Source: Oscillospiraceae bacterium (GTDB lineage Bacteria > Bacillota > Clostridia > Oscillospirales > Ruminococcaceae). From it: DNA of 21,280 nt. Positions 15,943 through 21,280 of this stretch are shown one piece after another (positions within the stretch are counted from its first letter, which is position 1; each line of letters begins with the position of its first letter). The notes under the pieces are model-generated. The model worked only from the letters and a program-made list of their open reading frames with translations, had not been told where the DNA came from and did not search any database. Location: positions 1 to 21,280 of the forward strand of contig JAISLG010000126.1 of the NCBI GenBank assembly GCA_031260615.1. Direction: 5' to 3'. Made by a program: the position numbers and the translations under genes.

Positions 15943-16017
15943 ATAAGGGGTGACTCCCTTATGTCGGCTTGCAATTTTTATGCGTTGCTGCGCATAAAAA
16001 TACGCGATGTGCCGATA
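15943..16017 (+). promoter_or_regulatory. Structured leader of rpsD
   Basis: The 121 nt before rpsD hold two strong hairpins. One is ATAAGGG (15943-15949)/CCCTTAT (15956-15962) on a 6-nt loop. The other is a perfect 11-bp stem 15974-15984/15991-16001 on loop TTGCTG. TGTCGGC-type pairing (15962-15968 with 16011-16017) can enclose the second but competes with the base of the first, so two folds are possible. S4 is a known mRNA-binding autoregulator in E. coli and Bacillus; that this is its target is inference. Confidence 0.5.
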
Positions 16018-16045
16018 CTTTATAAATAAGTGAAAAAGGATAAAT

Positions 16046-16648
16046 ATGGCAGTATCAAGGGAACCTATCGGCAAGCGTTGCCGTAATTTGGGGATTTCCC
16101 CGTCCGTACTCGGTTACACGCGGAAAAAAGAAAGCAACCGTTTCAGTAAAGTTCAGAACCGCAAAAAAGTGTCTGAATACGGCTTGCAGTTGAAAGAAAA
16201 ACAGAAACTTAAATTCATTTACGGTGTGCTGGAAAAACAGTTCTACCACTACTATGAATTGGCGGCGAAAGCAAAGGGCGTAACAGGTGAAAATTTGTTG
16301 CGTTTCCTCGAAACTCGCATAGATAGCGTGGTTTACCGCGCAAACTTCGCAATTACTCGCCGCGAGGCTCGGCAACTCGTGAACCACGGGCATTTCACCG
16401 TGAACGGCAAACGCGTTGATATTCCGTCCTACCGCATCAAAGCGGGCGACGTAATCGCCGTCGCCGAAAATAGCAAGAAATCCCCCAAATTCACGTTAAT
16501 CAAGGAAAATACCAACGGTCGCGCCGCTCCCGCTTGGCTCGACGTAAATTCGGAAGCGTATACCGCGAAAATAGTGCGCTTGCCCGAAAGAAATGAACTC
16601 GACTTCGATATCGAAGAACACCTCATCGTTGAGTTGTACTCAAAGTAA
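16046..16648 (+). CDS. rpsD: 30S ribosomal protein S4, C-minus type
   Basis: S4 starts 30S assembly and often represses its own mRNA. The 200-residue product has a short N-terminus with a single cysteine (C12), so it is the zinc-free form. The conserved parts are GLQLKEKQKLKFIYGVLEKQF, the S4 RNA-binding domain (about 92-155: RFLETRIDSVVYRANFA, ARQLVNHGHFTVNGKRVDIPSYR) and the closing NELDFDIEEHLIVELYSK. The ATG follows AAAAAGGATAAAT. It sits between the unknown 64-aa gene and rpoA. Confidence 0.96.
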   Translation: MAVSREPIGKRCRNLGISPSVLGYTRKKESNRFSKVQNRKKVSEYGLQLKEKQKLKFIYGVLEKQFYHYYELAAKAKGVTGENLLRFLETRIDSVVYRANFAITRREARQLVNHGHFTVNGKRVDIPSYRIKAGDVIAVAENSKKSPKFTLIKENTNGRAAPAWLDVNSEAYTAKIVRLPERNELDFDIEEHLIVELYSK

Positions 16649-16676
16649 TAGGCGGTAATTTAAGGGAGGGCATCAG

Positions 16677-17642
16677 ATGCTTGAAAGAATGGCAAAACCC
16701 GCGCTTGAACTCGAATTATCATCGGACGGGCGGCACGGTGTGTTTCAGTTTGCTCCGCTCGAAAATGGATTCGGGAATACTATCGGGAACGGGCTTCGGC
16801 GCGTACTCCTCTCGTCACTTCCCGGTTGCGCCGCAACGTATTTTCGTATCGAGGGCGTCGCTCACGAATTCGCAACAGTGCCCGGCGTTAAAGAGGACGT
16901 TTCAGAAATAATCCTTAATATCAAGTCTATAATCGCAAAATTGACCGGCGACGATTCCAAACTCGTCTATATCAAGGCGAGCGGCGGCGAAAAGGGCAAA
17001 ACTGTGACCGCTAAGGACATTATCTGCGACAGCGAGTTGGAGATATTAAACGGGGATTTGGTGCTTGCGACTCTGTCGCCGAACGCCTCCTTTAATATGG
17101 ATATTCTCTTTGAGTGCGGTCGCGGTTACGACTCGCGCGAGAAGAACGTGGAGATATACAAAAACAAAGGTTTGCCGATAGGTACGATATTTGTTGATAG
17201 TATATACACGCCTGTCGTGAAGGTCAACTACACCGTTGAAAATATGCTGTTCAGACAGCGCGCCGACTATGACAAATTAACACTCGAAGTTATGACGGAC
17301 GGCTCTGTTGACGCGAAAGAGGCGGTTGCAGCGGCGTCTGGGTTGCTCTGCGACTTATTCGCAATGTTCAGCGGAAGCGAAGAACCCGATAACCTTTCAC
17401 AGGAAATGCTCGTGTCCGTGGAAACCAAGTCTAAGGACAAATTATACGAGATGACTATCGAAGAACTCGATTTGTCCGTACGCGCGTACAACTGCTTGAA
17501 ACGTGCGGGGCTTAATTCAATCGAGGACTTGTGTCGCAAGTCGGAAAACGAAATGCGGCGTATGCGAAACTTAGGCAACAAATCTTATGAAGAAGTCGTT
17601 GCGAAACTGCGTGCGTTGGGTCTGTACCTGACGAACGAGTAA
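16677..17642 (+). CDS. rpoA: DNA-directed RNA polymerase subunit alpha
   Basis: The alpha subunit nucleates RNA polymerase assembly and contacts UP elements and activators. The 321-residue product has the N-terminal dimerisation domain (GFGNTIGNGLRRVLLSSLPG, 31-50; VPGVKEDVSEIILNIK, 68-83) and the C-terminal domain (about 257-315) with ELDLSVRAYNCLKRAGLNSIEDL. R269 corresponds to the DNA-contacting arginine R265 of E. coli. GGGAGGG lies 6 nt before the ATG at 16677; an ATG four codons on is less well placed. Confidence 0.96.
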   Translation: MLERMAKPALELELSSDGRHGVFQFAPLENGFGNTIGNGLRRVLLSSLPGCAATYFRIEGVAHEFATVPGVKEDVSEIILNIKSIIAKLTGDDSKLVYIKASGGEKGKTVTAKDIICDSELEILNGDLVLATLSPNASFNMDILFECGRGYDSREKNVEIYKNKGLPIGTIFVDSIYTPVVKVNYTVENMLFRQRADYDKLTLEVMTDGSVDAKEAVAAASGLLCDLFAMFSGSEEPDNLSQEMLVSVETKSKDKLYEMTIEELDLSVRAYNCLKRAGLNSIEDLCRKSENEMRRMRNLGNKSYEEVVAKLRALGLYLTNE

Positions 17643-17660
17643 GATTAAAAAGGAGAAACA

Positions 17661-18077
17661 ATGGCAAGGAAATTAGGGCGCACCGCCGACCATCGGCGCG
17701 CAATGCTGCGGACACTTACCACACAACTTCTCGAAAAAGGGAAATTGGTGACAACTATCAGCCGCGCGAAGGAACTCCGCGTGACTGCCGAAAAGGTAAT
17801 TACCTCGGCAAAGGGCGCGACACTCCACGACAAGCGACAAGTGTTCGGGTATGTAACAGTCGAGGACACGGCTAAGAAAACAATCGACCGTATCGCACCG
17901 TATTACAAGACCCGTCAAGGCGGCTACACACGCATAACAAAACTCGGACCGCGTAAGGGCGATGCCGCTGAAATCGCAGTAATCGAACTCATTGAATATG
18001 ATAACATTTTCGTTTCCGAGGACAAGGACGTTAAGGGCAAGGACAAAAAAAGCAAAGACAAAAAAGTAAACGCGTAA
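17661..18077 (+). CDS. rplQ: 50S ribosomal protein L17
   Basis: L17 is found around the tunnel exit. The 138-residue product starts ARKLGRTADHRRAMLRTLTTQLLEKGKLVTT, includes RAKELRVTAEKVIT and the YTRITKLGPRKGDAAEIAVIELI ending of the core. A charged tail of about 20 residues rich in K and D (VKGKDKKSKDKKVNA) extends beyond the usual 112-120 residues. AAAAAGGAG precedes the ATG. It is the last ribosomal gene; the ecfA/truA genes that often follow are absent. Confidence 0.96.
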   Translation: MARKLGRTADHRRAMLRTLTTQLLEKGKLVTTISRAKELRVTAEKVITSAKGATLHDKRQVFGYVTVEDTAKKTIDRIAPYYKTRQGGYTRITKLGPRKGDAAEIAVIELIEYDNIFVSEDKDVKGKDKKSKDKKVNA

Positions 18078-18088
18078 CTTCAAAACAA

Positions 18089-18113
18089 ACAGGGAGTGGT
18101 GTCCATTCCCTGT
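18089..18113 (+). terminator. Strong hairpin after rplQ, possible terminator or processing site
   Basis: An 11-bp stem (18089-18099 with 18103-18113, one G-U) sits on a TGT loop, 12 nt after the rplQ stop. What follows is GGTTGTTGG, not a clean T-run, so termination would be partial at best. It shares ACAGGG...CCCTGTGGTT with the hairpin between rpsM and rpsK. Confidence 0.5.
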
Positions 18114-18226
18114 GGTTGTTGGTCGAAACGGCGGAATTTGTCGGAATTTACCGCGCATAATTTTGTCCGAAAAGCCATACAACATAATATATAAAATTTT
18201 TACACAAAAAATAATAGAGGTATAAT

Positions 18227-18553
18227 ATGAATCCCAATACTCCCCCCCAATACCCACAGGGCGCACCGCCGCAACAGGGCGGTTTTCCGCCTCCTCCGTT
18301 GCCGCATCAGCAATACGGGCAGGCTGCTCAGCAAGGCATATCTAACTTCCTTACGAAGATTAGCCCCTTGTTTATATTCGTGTTCGGAGCGGTTATCGTA
18401 TTGCTCGACTTTTTCTTGCAGTGGGATACGCTCAAAAACGCGAAGTTCGTCGAAGTGCTCGGCCGTTTGATTGATGAGTTGATACCCCTCGGGTACTTCA
18501 CTATCGGCGCGGTCGCTGTTGCCGAACTCAAAGCATTGGTTGCGAAACGGTAA
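18227..18553 (+). CDS. Small proline-rich membrane protein, unknown function
   Basis: The 108-residue product has a Pro/Gln/Gly-rich N-terminus (residues 1-36, with NPNTPPQYPQGAPPQQ) and two hydrophobic segments, about 45-64 (PLFIFVFGAVIVLLDFFL) and 85-103 (IPLGYFTIGAVAVAELKAL). The order suggests a disordered cytoplasmic head and a two-helix membrane anchor. AGAGG lies 6 nt before the ATG. It is 149 nt after rplQ and ends at a strong terminator, so it may be the last gene of the operon or have its own A/T-rich promoter (18160-18200, nothing near consensus). I do not recognise the family. Confidence 0.75.
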   Translation: MNPNTPPQYPQGAPPQQGGFPPPPLPHQQYGQAAQQGISNFLTKISPLFIFVFGAVIVLLDFFLQWDTLKNAKFVEVLGRLIDELIPLGYFTIGAVAVAELKALVAKR

Positions 18554-18568
18554 TTTGCCGTTACAAAG

Positions 18569-18600
18569 AAACACGCCCCGTATTGTCGGGGCGTGTTTTT
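18569..18600 (+). terminator. Strong intrinsic terminator, bidirectional
   Basis: A 12-bp perfect stem (18569-18580 with 18587-18598), with six consecutive G/C-rich pairs, sits on loop TATTGT and runs into a T-run (18596-18600). On the minus strand the stem is followed by TTTCTTTG, so it can also end the gene coming from 19332. Confidence 0.9.
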
Positions 18601-18606
18601 GATTGT

Positions 18607-19332
18607 TTAATTCTTGTTTAGCCAACTTGTGTGTGCGATATTGCGGTTGGAGATAATTGCACGGGCAAATTCGTCACAGGTATTTTCTTTGCGTAGTGAG
18701 TAAGGTTCGGTTTGGGGTACGGAGGGAACTTCAAGTAACCCGAGCGTAACAAGGACTTCACCAATTTCGTGGGCGGCGGTGAAACGCGCGGTTTCCTTGA
18801 CTGCGCGGAATGTAAAGTTATCGCCGCTTGAAATAATTTGCGTGGTTAGTAACCAAGTCAAAAGTACATTATTTCGCTTTATGTCCGCAATAACAGTATC
18901 AGCGGTATCGCAGGTAGTTTTATTAAACGGCTTGTCCCAGTCGTATGTACCATCAGTGCGTTTACATCCGTCAAAGTTCATAGTGGGTATTTTTATTGTG
19001 TATTTAAGCGATTTTTTGTTATACGAAAGTTTGCCGTACCCAAAACAAATTTGTGTGGTCGACAAAACATCGTACGAAAAAGTGAACGTAGTTTTTTGCT
19101 CGTTCTCTAAAAGTGCGCCAAGATGTTCTTTAATACCGTCAATTTGCAATTCGCCGCTAATATACTTGTCGTAGTTATCGCGAACATCATCAGTTAGTCT
19201 GGGCGTGGGCGACGCGGCATTGATGTATTCTTGAAGTGCGTGAAAAACAGTAGATAACGTGTAATGTTCGGCATTGCTTTGCAACGCATTTGCAACAGTG
19301 TCCAAATTACCGAGATGTGTCATACAATCCAC
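18607..19332 (-). CDS. Unknown 241-residue protein with degenerate HExx-type motif
   Basis: I do not recognise the family. The GTG at 19332 has AGAGG 8 nt upstream; an ATG nine bases on (19323) is an alternative. No signal peptide or membrane helix is visible. Near the C-terminus, TAAHEIGEVLVTLG (residues 185-198) resembles the zinc-binding helix of zincins (HEIGH) but has E in place of the second H. A later RKENTCDEFARAII (214-227) is reminiscent of the E...FA..LL segment of ImmA/IrrE-like proteins. This suggests a metalloprotease-like fold, perhaps inactive, and is weak. It starts 4 nt after the 91-aa gene and ends at the shared terminator. Confidence 0.7.
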   Translation of the reverse strand: MDCMTHLGNLDTVANALQSNAEHYTLSTVFHALQEYINAASPTPRLTDDVRDNYDKYISGELQIDGIKEHLGALLENEQKTTFTFSYDVLSTTQICFGYGKLSYNKKSLKYTIKIPTMNFDGCKRTDGTYDWDKPFNKTTCDTADTVIADIKRNNVLLTWLLTTQIISSGDNFTFRAVKETARFTAAHEIGEVLVTLGLLEVPSVPQTEPYSLRKENTCDEFARAIISNRNIAHTSWLNKN

Positions 19333-19336
19333 CTTG

Positions 19337-19612
19337 TTATCCTCTTACGACTGTATCAAGCAGGGTATAATAATCCGCTTGTTTGTCTTTTTGAATTATT
19401 ATCTTATCGGTTTCAGCATCGCCTGTTAAACGAGGAGAAAAACCGCCGATTATCTCAACTTCGCAGTTTTGTATAAGAAAATCAATACGCTGTGCAAAAT
19501 CGGGGTCGGACGGATACCACTTTTGCATAACCCTGTCGGCAATATCCAAATCGGGGGCATTTTCAAGCAATTTGCGTTTGTCCGTGTTGGTCAATGTAAA
19601 TGTTCTTTCCAT
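19337..19612 (-). CDS. Unknown 91-residue protein, first gene of minus-strand pair
   Basis: I do not recognise this protein. It begins with a charged stretch (MERTFTLTNTDKRKLLENAPDLDIADRVMQ), has a KWYPSDPDFAQRIDFLI segment, one cysteine (C50) and an EIIGGFSPRLTG turn. It looks like a small soluble globular protein. The ATG lies about 35 nt below a consensus promoter, with a weak TAAGG site. The downstream 241-aa gene starts 4 nt after its stop, so the two form a small operon; an adaptor or toxin-antitoxin relation is possible but has no motif support. Confidence 0.7.
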   Translation of the reverse strand: MERTFTLTNTDKRKLLENAPDLDIADRVMQKWYPSDPDFAQRIDFLIQNCEVEIIGGFSPRLTGDAETDKIIIQKDKQADYYTLLDTVVRG

Positions 19613-19650
19613 AAGTTTACCTTAATAAGATATTAGTGTATACAACTTTA

Positions 19651-19678
19651 ATTATACAACAATAAAACCCCATGTCAA
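19651..19678 (-). promoter_or_regulatory. Consensus sigma-A promoter of the minus-strand pair
   Basis: Read on the minus strand: TTGACA (19678-19673), a 16-bp spacer, and TATAAT (19656-19651). Both boxes are perfect. Transcription should start near 19644, giving a leader of about 32 nt. Confidence 0.85.
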
Positions 19679-19740
19679 GTTTTTGTCACACACATTGGCG
19701 GTGTCAAGGGCAACAGTTGTTCTACTCCCCGACCCTCTCG

Positions 19741-19771
19741 CATATTATAATCGCATAAGAGTTATCGGAGG
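19741..19771 (+). promoter_or_regulatory. -10-like element and ribosome binding site of the SipL-like gene
   Basis: TATAAT (19746-19751) overlaps CATATTAT (19741-19748), which fits the CATAnnnT form of a sporulation sigma-E -10 box. I find no matching -35 box of either class. GGAGG (19767-19771) lies 6 nt before the ATG and fixes the start. SipL is controlled by sigma-E in Clostridioides difficile, which makes the second reading attractive but unproven. Confidence 0.3.
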
Positions 19772-19777
19772 TTGATA

Positions 19778-21280
19778 ATGGAAATAGAACTCGGCAAGGA
19801 ACTTGTCACGGTATCGGAAACGGTATACGATGCGGCAGTCGAGCAGGGAATAGAATACGACTATGTATTGCCCGAATACTACCCGGACATTTTCAAGGTG
19901 TTAAAATGCGCGATTAAACCCGGCATTGCTTCGTACCGCATAAGCGGTGGGCAACTTATCCTCGACGGAACAGCGTATATAAAAGCACTCTACGCGGCGG
20001 AGGACGGGGAACTCCGTTGCGTTGAGCATAAATATACCTACTCCAAGAATGTCGATATAATTCGCGGCGCGGACGTACCTGACGGAGCAGATGTCGCAAT
20101 TACCCTCAAAACCGATTACGCGAATTGCCGCGGCGTAAGCGGTCGCCGACTTAATATCAACGGCGCGGTTAGTGCCAAGATTAAAGTCACCGTCCAGAAA
20201 CAAAGTGAAATACTCGTTTCTGTGAACGGAGCGGGACTCGAAACGAAGCGTACCCCTATAAAATTCAGCGGCGAACGGCTTAAAGGTAGTACCCAAACTG
20301 TTATCCGCGAGGAAATCGAAACGGGCAGCGGTAAGGACGGCGATGTCAGTGTTATATCAGTGTCCGAAAGTACCGATATTACCGATGTTAAAATAGTCGG
20401 CGAAAAGGTAATAATAAAAGGCACGGCTACCGTAAAAGCACTCTATGTCACAGTCAATGAGAGTAAGGGCGTTACCGAATCCCTTGAAGCCGAACTGCCT
20501 ATAAATGTAATAGTTGATGTGCCGAATATTACGCCTGAACATACTGTTTACGCCTCTGTTACCGTACTCGACAGTGACCTAAAAGCTCGCCCGTCCGATG
20601 TTGCCGCAACCCGTGTATTCGGATACGACATTACGCTTGACATTAAAGTATCCGCGCATACCGAAAAAACAGTCGATGCCGTAACAGATGTGTATTCCAC
20701 AGAGTTTGAACTCACAGCCGCTACTAAACGCGCCAATGCCGAAACCGTCCCCCAGATTGTAAAAGAACAGTTTACACTCAAAAATACAGTATCCGTTTCG
20801 GGGGGAGCAAGTGACAATATCTCCGAAATAATAGATGCCGATTGCGTGATAACAAACACGGGAATTACCGTAAACGGAGCGGAATTGCGGTTTACGGGGC
20901 AAGCGATTTATTCGGTACTCGGGCGAGCCGAGGACGGCACGGCAATATACGCGGAAAAGACGGAAGTGTTCGATGTACCCGTCCAAATAACCGAAACCGC
21001 GGAGAATTATATATTCGACCCTGAAATCGAGGTCAAGAGTGTATCCGCGAGTATTGCGGACGCGGCGGGTACAACCGCGGACTTCCGTGTGACACTTACA
21101 CTCGGCGGAGCATTGTACCGCATAATAACAACGGACGTTATCGGCGAAATCGGCATTGATACGGACGCGCCGAAAAATAAACAAACCGATTACGGGCTGA
21201 AAGTGTACTACGCGAGCGAGGGCGACACACTTTGGGAAATCGGCAAGCGAGAAAGTGTATCGGCAGGGAAAATCGCGGAC
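19778..21280 (+). CDS. DUF3794 and LysM protein, SipL-like spore coat morphogenesis factor (3' end outside window)
   Basis: The reading frame is open from an ATG at 19778 through the right edge, 501 codons. The N-terminal domain (about residues 25-140: LPEYYPDIFKVLKCAIKP, GQLILDGTAYIKALYAAEDGELRC, YSKNVDIIRGADVPDGADV) fits the DUF3794 pattern. Related beta-rich repeats follow at about 200-300 and 330-440. A LysM domain begins near residue 476 (VYYASEGDTLWEIGKRE). This is the architecture of SipL, which joins SpoIVA on the forespore surface during coat assembly. Localisation and role are inferred from the family. No signal peptide is present, as expected for a mother-cell protein. Confidence 0.85.
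   Translation, partial: MEIELGKELVTVSETVYDAAVEQGIEYDYVLPEYYPDIFKVLKCAIKPGIASYRISGGQLILDGTAYIKALYAAEDGELRCVEHKYTYSKNVDIIRGADVPDGADVAITLKTDYANCRGVSGRRLNINGAVSAKIKVTVQKQSEILVSVNGAGLETKRTPIKFSGERLKGSTQTVIREEIETGSGKDGDVSVISVSESTDITDVKIVGEKVIIKGTATVKALYVTVNESKGVTESLEAELPINVIVDVPNITPEHTVYASVTVLDSDLKARPSDVAATRVFGYDITLDIKVSAHTEKTVDAVTDVYSTEFELTAATKRANAETVPQIVKEQFTLKNTVSVSGGASDNISEIIDADCVITNTGITVNGAELRFTGQAIYSVLGRAEDGTAIYAEKTEVFDVPVQITETAENYIFDPEIEVKSVSASIADAAGTTADFRVTLTLGGALYRIITTDVIGEIGIDTDAPKNKQTDYGLKVYYASEGDTLWEIGKRESVSAGKIAD

Noticed and set aside
20579..21184. 201-codon minus-strand open frame at the right end
   Set aside because: It lies opposite the DUF3794 gene, whose frame, ribosome binding site and LysM domain are clear.

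Overview
The window carries one long, almost uninterrupted ribosomal-protein supercluster (S10, spc and alpha operons) on the + strand. A short accessory stretch follows it, then the start of a spore-coat-type gene. Several features point to an endospore-forming Firmicute, most likely an uncultured member of Clostridia. These are the gene order secY-adk-map-KOW protein-infA-rpmJ-rpsM, the zinc-lid adenylate kinase, the C-minus S4, the zinc-type S14 and L24, and a DUF3794+LysM (SipL-like) protein at the right edge. I can place it no more finely than that from sequence alone.

Layout. 2-253 is the 3' end of rplA (L1), closed by a hairpin at 262-286. A near-consensus promoter (TTGACA, 17 bp, TAAAAT at 347-375) then starts a leader of about 260 nt. 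From 645 to 18077 lie S10, L3, L4, L23, L2, S19, L22, S3, L16, L29, S17, L14, L24, L5, S14, S8, L6, L18, S5, L30, L15, SecY, adenylate kinase, methionine aminopeptidase, a KOW-domain RNA-binding protein, IF-1, L36, S13, S11, an unknown 64-aa protein, S4, RpoA and L17. 18227-18553 encodes a small proline-rich membrane protein, closed by a strong bidirectional terminator. Two overlapping-style minus-strand genes of unknown function (19612 to 18607) have their own consensus promoter. 19778 to the right edge is the partial SipL-like gene.

Function. Almost everything here builds the ribosome or supports its output: translation initiation (IF-1), Met removal (Map), membrane insertion (SecY), nucleotide balance (Adk) and transcription (RpoA). 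Many neighbours overlap by one to four bases (TAATG, ATGA), so translational coupling is likely.

Unusual points. The usual rplJL-rpoBC-rpsLG-fusA-tuf block is missing between rplA and rpsJ. S3 carries a glycine/asparagine/arginine-rich tail of about 90 residues, L15 has an internal insertion of about 70 residues, and L3, L16, L22, IF-1 and Map have smaller extensions. Spacers of 60-120 nt inside the operon repeatedly hold RNA-like secondary structure, including a three-way junction just before rplE. A 292-bp inverted-repeat element sits between secY and adk. No RNA genes, CRISPR arrays or insertion-sequence transposases were seen.
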